Shown one piece after another: positions 1 through 7,862 of a DNA stretch of 64,000 nucleotides (positions within the stretch are counted from its first letter, which is position 1; every line of letters starts with the position of its first letter). Source of the DNA: JAAELZ01 sp965237485 (GTDB taxonomy: Bacteria; Pseudomonadota; Gammaproteobacteria; Arenicellales; Poriferihabitantaceae); NCBI GenBank assembly GCA_965237485.1, contig CBDEFQ010000010.1, positions 186,001 through 250,000 of the forward strand, read 5' to 3'. The position numbers and the translations under genes are program-made. The notes under the pieces are model-generated. The model had not been told where the DNA came from. It was given only the letters and a program-made list of their open reading frames with translations, and did no database searches.

Positions 1-245
1 GATAATTCTTGTTCATTCATCGCAGCAGTTTCAAGAACTACGGTGAACTTAGTTTGGCAATCCCACTGATTAGATGAATCACTATTAGGCATTAAAACTC
101 CTGATCGTCTGGCTTTATTTCGCCAATCATACAAGGTTTGAACACTGATTCCTTCTTCTCTAGATATTTCTGCGAAGGACTGACTATTTGATGATAATAA
201 TTTAGATAAAACAGCTTCTCTTCGTTCTACGCTATATTTCGGCAT
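1..245 (-). CDS. IS3-like transposase OrfA, N-terminal part
   Basis: The first 81 codons of the OrfA helix-turn-helix protein are identical to the start of the copies at 4784 and 41368. The ATG is at 243-245, preceded by the same GGGGCGGCGGAG leader that serves as the ribosome-binding region in all copies. OrfA of IS3 elements binds the terminal repeats. The C-terminal half and OrfB lie beyond the window. Confidence 0.88.
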   Translation of the reverse strand, partial: MPKYSVERREAVLSKLLSSNSQSFAEISREEGISVQTLYDWRNKARRSGVLMPNSDSSNQWDCQTKFTVVLETAAMNEQEL

Positions 246-305
246 GAGTATTTCTCCGCCGCCCCTTGTGAATTAAAATGTGTGCAACTACCCTGACGTC
301 TGGGG
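1..305 (-). mobile_element. IS3-like insertion sequence, copy 1, partial
   Basis: This is the 5' end of the same element found complete at 4724-6351 and 41308-42936, here inverted and cut by the window edge. Its outer end reads CCCCAGACGTCAGGGTAG on the minus strand, identical to the other two copies. It abuts a decayed dioxygenase gene at 306, so it probably truncated that gene. The target duplication cannot be checked because the other end lies outside the window. Confidence 0.9.
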
Positions 306-575
306 CTATGGACACCTTAAAGCTGGCCCCTGAAAAAATTCGCCCTCTTTACGCAGCGTATCGTCATTTTTGCCCAGATATAGGAACGCCAACATTTACA
401 GATACATTTCAAACTCCAAGCAGGTGAGTTAATGCTATTCAACAACACACGCATTATGCATGGCCTAGCCTATTCAAAAGGCGGAACTCGTCACTTACAA
501 GGAGCCTACAGCGATTTAGACGGCCTATACAGCACCCTGAGTGTTTTGCGACGCAGTTCTCGCGCTGCAGCGTAG
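306..575 (+). pseudogene. gamma-butyrobetaine dioxygenase-like (TauD/BBOX) C-terminal remnant
   Basis: The remnant encodes the last ~90 residues of an Fe(II)/2-oxoglutarate dioxygenase of the gamma-butyrobetaine hydroxylase type. The first part reads APEKIRPLYAAYRHF. After a frameshift near 422 it continues GELMLFNNTRIMHG and HLQGAYSDLDGLYSTL, ending at TAG 573-575. The N-R-xx-HG and D-L-D-G-LYST motifs are characteristic of the family's C-terminus, which contains the second iron-binding His. The 5' part is missing, replaced by IS3-like copy 1. It is non-functional as it stands. Confidence 0.7.
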
Positions 576-590
576 TCTATAGAGCAAACT

Positions 591-940
591 AATTGTGGTC
601 ATGGTTGATGGCCTTGGCGCAGATTACTTTCAAAGTATTGCCATCGCTTACCGCATTTAAACGAACTGGCTGAGCGTGGCACCTAGTTGACCACGTTAGC
701 CTTGAACGCTGCTCAACATCCCTACCCGGACGCATTTTATTATCCCCCAGCTTGGACGCATGAATTACTTCAGCCCAAATCAAATGGTTCACCTAGTGAA
801 GCTGACAATGTATGGCTGGGCCGAAGATCAGTGAAAACCATTTTGCATCCGCACAAGCTGAGCATGTTGCGCCTACATTAGCAGCTTTGATGCGCTTAGA
901 TACCAACCACTACCCAGCCCCTGCAAGCGTTACTCAATGA
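591..940 (+). pseudogene. alkaline-phosphatase-superfamily remnant
   Basis: Broken reading frames include LIVVMVDGLGADYF near 591, then RLPHLNELAERGT after a frameshift, and AEHVAPTLAALMRLD near the end. The first resembles the metal-binding N-terminus (V-x-x-D-G) of type I phosphodiesterase/phosphonoacetate-hydrolase-like enzymes, and the last resembles their C-terminal VAPT-ALL segment. Stops and frameshifts occur throughout. The family call is inferred from short motifs only. It follows the dioxygenase remnant in the same direction, so the two may have been one catabolic operon. Confidence 0.4.
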
Positions 941-1135
941 GTAAGGAGCAAGAACATTTGGCCCCTTATAGGGCCTAGTAGTTCTTGTCACACAGCAAAT
1001 ACGTAGTCATTCGCGACAGCGTAGAGGCTTTATGTGGTACTGAAGATATGCTTTTGTTGAACTCTAGCGATCACAAAAATGCGTAGGATTTATACGAAAC
1101 GGCACTACCACGTTCTAAAAATGACCCTGACTATA
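941..1135 (+). other. decayed sequence, unidentified
   Basis: Short coding-like stretches, such as SVEALCGTEDMLLLNSS, are broken by stops. They probably continue the decayed operon before it, but I cannot assign a family. No promoter or terminator is evident. Confidence 0.3.
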
Positions 1136-1401
1136 CTACTGCGGTACTACAGAGGATAAAGCATCTAATATATTGGCCCAACCTCCCTCATGATTAGCCC
1201 GACTTTCCTCATCAGGAAATCTAAGGTGTACAAGCTCGACCAAAGTATTGTCGCCATCAACCGACTTAAACGAAATCGTTACCATGCTGTCATCCGCTGA
1301 AAATGGCGAAATCCAAGAAAACGACAATTTATTTGGACGACCTATCTCAAGATACTCGCCTGTATGCGGTATCGTGTTTTCGCCCACCTGCATCAATATC
1401 T

Positions 1402-2750
1402 GATACTGTAACTTCAGGTATGGACTTTTATATTAGATAGAGCAGTATTGCCTTTCCCCCCCTTGGTGTCTTGTAAGTTGAACCATTTGTGCGTTCCATG
1501 TTTTAAGCAATTAAAATACTGGAGACACCCAAATGACCCAATCAAACAATAACGTATTTGACGTAGTAGTGGAACACACATCTCAGAAGGCCCCGATGCT
1601 ATGCGCCCCGTGCTCACCGCACTGCTCAATGAGGCGATGAAGATTGAAAGAGAGCCGTTTCCAGGCGCATCACACTATGAGCATAGTCAAGACCGGCCAG
1701 GGTTTGCCAATGGCTACCAGGATAAGCGTATCGATACGCAAGCCGGTACGCTCAATCTGCGTATCCCAAAGACCGCTCAACACGTTGATGAACCTTTTTA
1801 CCCTCAATCGCTAGAACGCGGCTTACGCAGCCAACGTGCGATGATGCTGACCGTTGCTGAAATGTACGTGACGGGCGTTAGCACGCGCCGAGTCGAAAAA
1901 GTCATGCAGAGCATGGGTATTGAAAGCATCTCCTCTACACCGGTCTCACGGGCTAACCAGAGCATGGATGAGGCGTTAAAAGTCTGGCGTGATCGTCCTT
2001 TGGGTAAAGTCTCTTACCTAATCCTTGATGCGCGTTATGAAAAGGTGGGTGAGGGCCACCAAGTGATTGATATGGCGGTGTTGAGTGCGGTGGGTGTATT
2101 GCCTTGTGGACGGCGTTGCGTATTAGGAACGGCAATGGCACTTAATGAAGCCGAGGTTAACTGGCGAGAGTTCCTCAAAGGCTTGGTTGACCGGGGCATA
2201 CATGGTATTGAGTTTATTGTCAGTGATGATCACCGTGGCTTAAAAGCCGCTAGAAAGGCAGTGTTCCCAGGTATACCTTGGCAGCGTTGCCAGTTTCATC
2301 TGGCGCAGAATGCAATGCATCATGCCCCCAATCACAAGATCAAGCAGCGCATTGGTGGTGAGCTGCGTAGTGTTTGGAATGCACCCAATAGGGCAGCTGC
2401 TCAGGTTAATCTAAAAGTCCTTGTGAGCCAGTACCAGGAAAAGCATGCTCACTGGGCGCAGTGGCTAGAAAACAATGTGCCTGAAGGGTTAAATGTGTTT
2501 GCCTTGCCAGATAGACACCAAAAGAAAATGCGAACCTCCAACCGCATTGAACGGACGGTTCAACAAGAACTTAAGCGGCGAACCCGCTTGGTCAGAGTCT
2601 TTCCTAACCGAGAGGCTTGGTTACGATTAGTCAGTGCCATTCTGATTGAAATAGACGACGAATGGGCTAATGCTAATCATCGATATATCGTGTGGAACGA
2701 CAATGAGTCAACTTGCTAGACAAAAAGTCCATACCCAATGTTGCGTAATC
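1402..2750 (+). mobile_element. IS256-family insertion sequence, copy A
   Basis: A 1349-bp element bounded by imperfect inverted repeats (GATACTGTAACTTCAGG at the left, GATTACGCAACATTGGG at the right when inverted, both followed by TATGGACTTTT). It is flanked by a perfect 8-bp target duplication, CAATATCT, at 1394-1401 and 2751-2758. An 8-bp duplication and a mutator-type transposase are typical of IS256. Relative to copy B it lacks about 44 bp just inside the left end, in an AT-rich stretch next to a C7 run. Confidence 0.93.
1601..2719 (+). CDS. IS256-family (mutator type) transposase
   Basis: A 372-residue DDE transposase. It has the family N-terminus RPVLTALLNEAMKIERE, the NGYQDKRIDTQAGTLNLRIPK segment, YLILDARYEKV around the first catalytic Asp, FIVSDDHRGLK around the second, and WQRCQFHLAQNA (the C-x2-H signature). 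The catalytic Glu lies in the SNRIERTVQQELKRRTR region. An upstream ATG at 1533 with good context (MTQSNNNVFDVVVEH) is out of frame. Removing one CA from the CACACA at 1575-1580 would join it as VEHISEGPDAMRP. Copy B has the same lesion, so the shift predates both copies, and translation may start at 1601 instead. Confidence 0.9.
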   Translation: MRPVLTALLNEAMKIEREPFPGASHYEHSQDRPGFANGYQDKRIDTQAGTLNLRIPKTAQHVDEPFYPQSLERGLRSQRAMMLTVAEMYVTGVSTRRVEKVMQSMGIESISSTPVSRANQSMDEALKVWRDRPLGKVSYLILDARYEKVGEGHQVIDMAVLSAVGVLPCGRRCVLGTAMALNEAEVNWREFLKGLVDRGIHGIEFIVSDDHRGLKAARKAVFPGIPWQRCQFHLAQNAMHHAPNHKIKQRIGGELRSVWNAPNRAAAQVNLKVLVSQYQEKHAHWAQWLENNVPEGLNVFALPDRHQKKMRTSNRIERTVQQELKRRTRLVRVFPNREAWLRLVSAILIEIDDEWANANHRYIVWNDNESTC

Positions 2751-2895
2751 CAATATCTCAAATTGACCACCTTGAACTGGGTCTATTTTTACCTTTGGCT
2801 GCGGCATAATCGGCATCGGTAACATAAATTTAGATAATGCGATTGGGTCTAGCCAAGCATCAAACACCTTTTCAATAGGCGCATTAATTGTCTTA

Positions 2896-3294
2896 CTAAC
2901 GTTTAGGCTTAGTGGTTTCATTTTTGTCTCCGGTGGCTACGATTTCATTGAGCTTGGTTAAACGCAACTCCCAGATAGATTTAAGTTTACTGAACCAGGC
3001 CTCAAGGTGCGCTACCTCAGCTAATTCTGCTTCTATCCAATGAGTACGCCCTAGCGTTTTACGTTTTACCAAGCCCGCTATTTCTAGCACTTTAATGTGC
3101 TTAGATATGGCGTTAAGAGACATAGCATGAACTTTAGCCAAGTCAGTAACCCTAGTCGGCCCTTGCTGGCATAGCTGCAAGAGTAAGGTTCGACGAGTTT
3201 GATCGCTTACTGCTTTAAACATAACAGAGAGTTTATCGTTGTCTCTTAATTCAACCATATGGTTTAATATATAATAAGAGAAATTATTATTCAA
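2896..3294 (-). CDS. ArsR-family winged-helix regulator
   Basis: A 132-residue protein with an ArsR-type winged helix: FKAVSDQTRRTLLLQLCQ, then the recognition helix region MSLNAISKHIKVLEIAGLVKR and wing KTLGRTHWIE. No metal-binding CxxC is seen in the recognition helix, so it belongs to the ArsR subgroup paired with SRPBCC proteins rather than the metal sensors. Translation may start at the internal Met 12 (MVELRDNDKLS), closer to the family start. Its 3' end overlaps the AHSA1 gene by 26 bp, implying a co-transcribed pair, but that partner is broken. Confidence 0.88.
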   Translation of the reverse strand: MNNNFSYYILNHMVELRDNDKLSVMFKAVSDQTRRTLLLQLCQQGPTRVTDLAKVHAMSLNAISKHIKVLEIAGLVKRKTLGRTHWIEAELAEVAHLEAWFSKLKSIWELRLTKLNEIVATGDKNETTKPKR

Positions 3295-3329
3295 CCATTA
3301 TGTTGAATATAACTGCGAAAGCTTGTGTT

Positions 3330-4400
3330 TTAGTAACGCCAGATATCAACATCAATGCCCTGTTTGCGTAGGTAATCTGCTCTTGATGAAATATAGTGCT
3401 GAAAATTTGGTTCGGTCAAATAGGCTTTTTCAAGAACATAGGCAAAAATAGATTGCGTATGAAAAGTGCGCAAAGCTGAATCCATTTTCATTATGTATTG
3501 GCCTTGCTTATCAAAAAACACAATTGACGGAAAATAGGCTAAGCCCAGTTCTTTAGCCCACTGTTGGGCAGTGGTTGGTTCACCGCTAGGTTTTTTAATC
3601 TTAGCACTATCTGTTACGCTCAACTGTATTACATGCATTTTTTGGAACAAAGACTTGGTTGTCTCATCGGCCAAAGTTTTGGTATGCAATATTTCGCATG
3701 CTTTACAGTTAGGGGACTCAAACAAAATAGCCAAAGGTTTTTCCGCCTCAACGTGAGAACGCGCCGATATTGACTCCACTGACTTAAAATAATCTTGCCT
3801 AAAAACTAAGTCTCCTTCGTTTTGGTTTGCTTGGGCAAGTTTTGTAACTGAATATTCTGCAAAACTTTGTATATCTTCTTGCTTTTCCTTAACATAATTA
3901 AGCGCAGCGTTAAATTCATCAGGCGGGTAATACCCATTTAGCCTTAGCGCCGGTTTTTTCTGCTCGGTATAAAATATTATTGTGGGTGTAAAATCGACAT
4001 TCAGTGCTTGTGCTAACTGCTTTTCCGAAAAACTTTTCCCCCCGACACTAACCACCTCATCATCACCCCACATATTGATCGCAACGACGTCAAAGTTAGA
4101 TTTAAAATTTTCTTGTATTCCAGGCACCGCCATATTGTGTTCCCACAATTGATTGCAATACGGGCAACCAGCCTGCCAAAAATATAAGGCGAGCCTTTTT
4201 CCATCTGCTGCGGCCTCATCGATATCTTCGCTAAAATCTAGAAAGCTCACTTTAAACCAATCGGGATGTGTAGCAGTTTTAGCCCCAATAAACTTGCCTG
4301 TTGCTTCTGCTAATAATGGCGTAACCAACAGCAGACTAACTGCTGTTACACAGCTTAGACTTTGGAATATTCGAGTAAAGTTGCTTTTCTCACGCATCAT
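3330..4400 (-). CDS. exported tandem thioredoxin-fold protein
   Basis: A 356-residue protein with an N-terminal signal (hydrophobic SCVTAVSLLLVTPLLAEA) and two thioredoxin-like halves. The first has CPYC in ALYFWQAGCPYCNQLWEH and the cis-Pro segment VDFTPTIIFY. The second has CKAC in ILFESPNCKACEILH and YFPSIVFFD. The first half resembles SoxW/DsbA-like periplasmic reductases, so a disulfide reduction role in the periplasm is likely, substrate unknown. It is followed 14 bp or so upstream on the same strand by a small glutaredoxin-like gene (4415-4642), suggesting a redox operon. Confidence 0.75.
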   Translation of the reverse strand: MMREKSNFTRIFQSLSCVTAVSLLLVTPLLAEATGKFIGAKTATHPDWFKVSFLDFSEDIDEAAADGKRLALYFWQAGCPYCNQLWEHNMAVPGIQENFKSNFDVVAINMWGDDEVVSVGGKSFSEKQLAQALNVDFTPTIIFYTEQKKPALRLNGYYPPDEFNAALNYVKEKQEDIQSFAEYSVTKLAQANQNEGDLVFRQDYFKSVESISARSHVEAEKPLAILFESPNCKACEILHTKTLADETTKSLFQKMHVIQLSVTDSAKIKKPSGEPTTAQQWAKELGLAYFPSIVFFDKQGQYIMKMDSALRTFHTQSIFAYVLEKAYLTEPNFQHYISSRADYLRKQGIDVDIWRY

Positions 4401-4414
4401 TTTTTAAAGCTTCT

Positions 4415-4642
4415 TTATACTTTGGTTAAGTGTAGCCGCAAGGTTTCTGGTTCAAAAAAGTATCTAAATAACTCTTGTCCATTCAACTCTACCACCGGCA
4501 CTGCTTCATTGTATTTTGCCAACAATGTAGGGTTTGTATCGATATCAGTGGTAATATAGTCATAGCCATACTCATCGGAATAGCTATCTAAACCTTCAAG
4601 CATGTCGTCACATAAATGACAACCTTTACGTAAATATACCAC
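4415..4642 (-). CDS. small glutaredoxin-like protein (DUF836 type)
   Basis: A 75-residue thioredoxin-fold protein: VVYLRKGCHLCDDM holds the CxxC active site, DYITTDIDTNPTLLAKY follows, and AVPVVELNGQELF holds the cis-Pro loop. The length and motif order match the glutaredoxin-like DUF836 family. The frame has no ATG near its start, so GTG at 4640-4642 is the likely start (an in-frame TAA lies about 10 codons upstream). It is adjacent to the tandem thioredoxin gene on the same strand. Its 5' side meets the inverted-repeat element at 4697. Confidence 0.7.
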   Translation of the reverse strand: MVYLRKGCHLCDDMLEGLDSYSDEYGYDYITTDIDTNPTLLAKYNEAVPVVELNGQELFRYFFEPETLRLHLTKV

Positions 4643-4783
4643 CAGCGTTTTATCATTTGTTGCGTATTACAAACCATTTTGATGTAACCAATCAACCACT
4701 AGTACTCTTTAACAAGATGATATCCCCAGACGTCAGGGTAGTTGCACACATTTTAATTCACAAGGGGCGGCGGAGAAATACTC

Positions 4784-5275
4784 ATGCCGAAATATAGCGT
4801 AGAACGAAGAGAAGCTGTTTTATCTAAATTATTATCATCAAATAGTCAGTCCTTCGCAGAAATATCTAGAGAAGAAGGAATCAGTGTTCAAACCTTGTAT
4901 GATTGGCGAAATAAAGCCAGACGATCAGGAGTTTTAATGCCTAATAGTGATTCATCTAATCAGTGGGATTGCCAAACTAAGTTCACCGTAGTTCTTGAAA
5001 CTGCTGCGATGAATGAACAAGAATTATCTGCGTATTGCCGAGAGAAAGGCCTATACCCTACTCAAATAACGCAATGGCGAGAAGCTTGTATTAATGGTGT
5101 TGATGAGGCTCTCATTAGCCCTAAAGTTGCGCGCGATGAAATACGTGCGTTAAAAAAAGACAAGAAGAAGCTAGAAACCCAGCTGCGCGGCAAAGATAAA
5201 GCCTTGGCTGAAACGGCCGCATTATTAGTATTACAAAAAAAGTTTCAGGCGCTTTGGGAGGACGAGGAAGTATGA
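4784..5275 (+). CDS. IS3-like transposase OrfA
   Basis: A 163-residue DNA-binding subunit with two helix-turn-helix units: SFAEISREEGISVQTLYDWRNKAR near residues 23-46, and a second around ELSAYCREKGLYPTQITQWR. A lysine-rich coiled-coil tail follows (IRALKKDKKKLETQL). It ends at TGA 5273-5275, which overlaps the OrfB start as ATGA. The leader carries GGGGCGGCGGAG just upstream of the ATG. It is identical in copies 1 and 3 as far as they extend. Confidence 0.92.
   Translation: MPKYSVERREAVLSKLLSSNSQSFAEISREEGISVQTLYDWRNKARRSGVLMPNSDSSNQWDCQTKFTVVLETAAMNEQELSAYCREKGLYPTQITQWREACINGVDEALISPKVARDEIRALKKDKKKLETQLRGKDKALAETAALLVLQKKFQALWEDEEV
5236..5242 (+). promoter_or_regulatory. programmed -1 frameshift slippery site, A_AAA_AAG
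   Basis: The heptamer lies in the OrfA frame 31 bp before its stop, and the OrfB frame (-1) is open across it. A_AAA_AAG is the classic slippery heptamer by which IS3-family elements make the OrfAB fusion transposase. A second route to OrfB is the ATGA overlap at 5272-5275. I have not folded the downstream sequence for a stimulatory stem. Confidence 0.6.
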
Positions 5276-6321
5276 TTACGACTCAGACGCGCATTAAAGT
5301 AATCAATGATGTTAATGAAGCAGTAGACGCAGGTTCAAAGCGTTCAAGTGCTTGTGAGTTGGTTGGCCTTGCCGAGTCTACGCTTAGACGTTGGAAGCCA
5401 AAAGGAGAAGATAGTATCCGCAGTGATCAACGTCCTTTGGTAGAAAAGCCAGTCCCTGGCAATAAACTAAGCGAGCAAGAGCAGCAACACATTTTATCGA
5501 TATGTAATGAATCGGCATACAATCATTTGCCGCCGTCGCAAATAGTACCGCAGTTGGCTGACAAAGGTATTTATGTGGCCAGCGAGTCTAGCTTTTATCG
5601 AGTTCTCAAGGCGCATGGGCAATTGAAGCACCGCGGCCGCGCCAAACAAAAGCAGTCCCGAACACCCGATACTCATATAGTGCTAAAACCTAATGCTGTG
5701 TGGATGTGGGATATCACCTATTTGGCGACGCGTACTATTGGCAAGCATTATTACCTGTACATGGTAGAAGACCTTTACAGTCGCTATGGCGTTCACTGGG
5801 AAGTACATCCTGTTGAAAGCGGTGAATTAGGTGCGCAGTTGATGTCTCAGGCGGCTCTAAAAGTGGCCAGCTGCGATGGCATGCCCGTCTTACACAGTGA
5901 TAATGGCAGCCCAATGAAATCGTTCACAATGAGAGCGAAGTTAGAAGCATTAGGAATAAAGCCCTCTTACTCAAGGCCAAGAGTAAGCAATGACAACGCT
6001 TATATTGAATCCATGTTTAGAACGGTAAAGTATTGCCCTGCGTGGCCTTCTCAAGGCTTCGATAGCTTAGAGGCCGCCCGCCAATGGGTGGGTAAGTTTA
6101 TGCAATGGTATAACGAAGAACATCGTCACAGTGCTATACGCTACGTTACACCTGGCCAGCGTTATCGCGGTGAAGATAGTGCCCTATTAGCAAAACGAGA
6201 AGTTGTTTATCAGGAAGCTAAAGCAGCAAAACCTAATCGGTGGTCTGGCCAAACCCGAAATTGGCGGCCTTGTGGTGCGGTTGCGCTGAACCCACAAAAA
6301 GAAGTATTATTGGCTGCGTAG
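5272..6321 (+). CDS. IS3-like transposase OrfB (rve/DDE integrase core)
   Basis: A 349-residue catalytic subunit. An N-terminal helix-turn-helix (KRSSACELVGLAESTLRRWK) is followed by an HTH_21-like segment and the rve core: AVWMWDITYLA (first Asp), VLHSDNGSPM (second Asp) and RVSNDNAYIESMFRTVKY (Glu). The C-terminus AIRYVTPGQRYRGE is typical of the IS3 family. ATG 5272 overlaps the OrfA stop by 4 bp. The frame is intact here, unlike copy 3. Confidence 0.93.
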   Translation: MITTQTRIKVINDVNEAVDAGSKRSSACELVGLAESTLRRWKPKGEDSIRSDQRPLVEKPVPGNKLSEQEQQHILSICNESAYNHLPPSQIVPQLADKGIYVASESSFYRVLKAHGQLKHRGRAKQKQSRTPDTHIVLKPNAVWMWDITYLATRTIGKHYYLYMVEDLYSRYGVHWEVHPVESGELGAQLMSQAALKVASCDGMPVLHSDNGSPMKSFTMRAKLEALGIKPSYSRPRVSNDNAYIESMFRTVKYCPAWPSQGFDSLEAARQWVGKFMQWYNEEHRHSAIRYVTPGQRYRGEDSALLAKREVVYQEAKAAKPNRWSGQTRNWRPCGAVALNPQKEVLLAA

Positions 6322-6652
6322 GAAAATGTGCAACTACCCTGAAAATTGCCGATATTGCCTAATTCAGCACCAACGCGCTGTTTCACAGCAAGACGTATTG
6401 CGCAATGAATGGTCACTCCCTTCATAAGCGATACAACACAGCTGTGGGACAGCGCGTTAGTGCCCTTTGGGTGAGCCTGTCCGCGCACCTGAGCTGCGTT
6501 GCCGCTTTTGCGAATGGAGCGACCATTTGCTGCAAGCGACGCCTTGACAGGCACGCGGACAGACTCACTGTATTAGGCAATATCATCTTGAAAGACTACT
6601 AGTGCAGTTGCTCTTCATACCTCTCGAAGAAATGATCCGTATCATTAACCTA

Positions 6653-6895
6653 CTATTGGAGATAAGCACTATTAGCAGATGCTGCATTCGCCCTGGATAT
6701 AGAGCTTGCAAGTACTCCTTCTAAGTTATTCTGACCAGATACGTCTAGCAAGGGTAAATCAATCACTTGCTCAGCCCAGCGGGCTTCCTTAGCTAAATCT
6801 ACCGACCATGCGGTATTTAAAGGTAGGGAAAACACGCTCGCCAAACTAATAAAGCACCTATTTACCTCAGGTTTGTTCGCTTGTTTCATCTTCAA
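6653..6895 (-). pseudogene. remnant of an exported hydrolase-like gene, copy 1
   Basis: An 80-codon frame begins with a possible signal peptide (NRCFISLASVFSLPLNTAW) and continues VDLAKEARWAEQVID, matching the start of the remnant at 11165-11568 (PELARESRWADQVIE). The ELA-E-RWADQ motif recalls the N-terminus of DUF3530-type alpha/beta hydrolases, though I hold that family call loosely. After this the frame becomes unlike any family I know and stops early. The remaining sequence up to 7269 shows no gene I can support. Confidence 0.4.
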
Positions 6896-6976
6896 ATTAA
6901 ATGCAGTAATTCCAATTCAGGGCTTAATTTTACCTCAAACTCACGAAACGTAGGTTTGTCTCTCAATATACATTCA
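6759..6976. repeat. diverged direct repeat, left copy
   Basis: This aligns without net gaps to 11436-11653 (offset 4677): shared blocks include TCAATCACTT, TTTGTTCGCTTGTTTCAT and GTTTGTCTCT/GATTTGTCTC. It covers the 5' part and upstream region of the two hydrolase-like remnants. The two copies flank the accessory genes between 7.2 and 11.0 kb. Confidence 0.65.
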
Positions 6977-7269
6977 AGCACGCTACCTTAGAGATGAAAA
7001 ATATTGCAGACCATGTATATTCGCTGCCAATTGATTACTTTGCGCGTTTATGTGGCCCTCAACATTAATACTAGGCGTTGCACATGGAAGTTCAGTTCAC
7101 CAATATAATCGATTATTAACCTGTATATCACATTGATTATTATGGGTTTCTCGTTGCGCCGGGAATTACTTGTGTTATTCTCTACCATGAGCCCAGTGTT
7201 TAATGAAATTAAACTCACACGCTCATGACAAAATACGCTTCGTGTCGAAATATTTTATAGAGGAACAAA

Positions 7270-7716
7270 TTGAATACTAAACGCGCCACACTTAAAAAAG
7301 TAACTGGTATCAGCTCAATAGCTTTGGCGCTACCCAGCTCATGGATGCAACCCGTGATAAACACGGTCTTGCTTCCAGCACATGCGCAAACCTCAACCTG
7401 CGATGTAGCTGATCTGTCAGGAAGCTGGAATGTTGTCGTTTCCCTTGATGCGGGCGGTGTCTTTGATAGTACCACCAGCCTCAATTCCGACGGGACTGGC
7501 ACTTATCAAAACACCCCACCAACTCCGGCTGACACGGGTACAGTTGTTTGGTCTGTTGTCAATCAGGTGTTTTCCTTTTTATCGACAAGTGCTCCTTCCG
7601 GTGTCACAGCCGATATACAAGGAATCGTTGATGGTAGTTGCTCATCAATAACAGGCACATACGTGAATTCTGCCGCCCCTTCAGATACGGGCACGGTCGT
7701 CCTAACAAGACTTTAA
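7270..7716 (+). CDS. small exported protein of unknown function
   Basis: A 148-residue protein with an N-terminal signal: a basic head (KRATLKKVTG), a hydrophobic stretch and a likely cleavage after LPAHA. The KR-x-x-LKK start is vaguely Tat-like. The mature part is Ser/Thr/Gly-rich and acidic and repeats a motif (LSGSWNVVVS, DGTGTYQN, SSITGTYVN, DTGTVVLTRL), suggesting a small lipocalin-like or beta-sandwich fold. The start is TTG at 7270, chosen because AGAGGA lies 6 bp upstream and no ATG or GTG fits. It stands alone, with nothing to indicate its role. Confidence 0.6.
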   Translation: MNTKRATLKKVTGISSIALALPSSWMQPVINTVLLPAHAQTSTCDVADLSGSWNVVVSLDAGGVFDSTTSLNSDGTGTYQNTPPTPADTGTVVWSVVNQVFSFLSTSAPSGVTADIQGIVDGSCSSITGTYVNSAAPSDTGTVVLTRL

Positions 7717-7862
7717 AAAATTATTAAACTGGCCGATCTCAACCCGAATGCTCAAGTGCTCCCGTTGGCCCTAACATCAGGATGATTGCATGCAACGTGC
7801 CGAAATAACTGCTTTTTCCAGGCTCGACTAAATATTAGCAATAGATCAGATCAAACATTAAA

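Larger units (their letters stand above)
1136..2921 (-). pseudogene. AHSA1/SRPBCC-domain protein, split by IS256-family element
   Basis: The N-terminal part (2921-2759) has the family start NVSKTINAPIEKVFDAWLD. The C-terminal part (1393-1136) reads from PHTGEYLEI to the end of an AHSA1-like (Activator of Hsp90 homologue 1, START/SRPBCC fold) protein. Removing 1402-2750 and one copy of the 8-bp duplication joins GGQFEIL to MQVGEN in frame, giving an uninterrupted gene of about 145 codons. Its start overlaps the end of the upstream ArsR-type regulator by 26 bp, the usual ArsR-SRPBCC pair. Both halves are otherwise intact, so the insertion looks recent. Confidence 0.88.
4724..6351 (+). mobile_element. 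IS3-like insertion sequence, copy 2, complete
   Basis: A 1628-bp element flanked by a 4-bp duplication, ATAT (4720-4723 and 6352-6355). Both ends share the core CAGGGTAGTTGCACA in inverted orientation. The outermost bases (CCCCAGACGT at the left, CGGCAATTTT inverted at the right) do not match well. It encodes OrfA and OrfB in the overlapping arrangement of IS3. Of the three copies in the window this is the only one that is both complete and intact, so it is the best candidate for the active copy. Confidence 0.93.
4697..6604. repeat. 276-bp inverted-repeat element interrupted by IS3-like copy 2
   Basis: Without IS3-like copy 2 (and its ATAT duplication) this is a ~276-bp segment bounded by ~36-bp near-identical inverted repeats. 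The left begins CACTAGTACTCTTTAAC. The right, inverted, begins CACTAGTAGTCTTTC. Both continue AAGATGATATTGCCTAAT. The interior holds further inverted repeats (GAGCCTGTCCGCG near 6472 against CGCGGACAGACTC near 6555) and one short open frame with no recognised product. It looks like a non-autonomous (MITE-like) element. I see no clear flanking duplication. Confidence 0.6.

Noticed and set aside
306..4723. A composite transposon bounded by IS3-like copies 1 and 2
   Set aside because: Copy 2 has its own simple 4-bp target duplication, and the segment between contains ordinary decayed genes plus an independent IS256 insertion.
6210..6554. A 114-codon minus-strand frame spanning the IS3-like right end and the 276-bp element
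   Set aside because: It crosses the IS boundary, so part is antisense to OrfB. The remainder lies in inverted repeats and has no recognised product.
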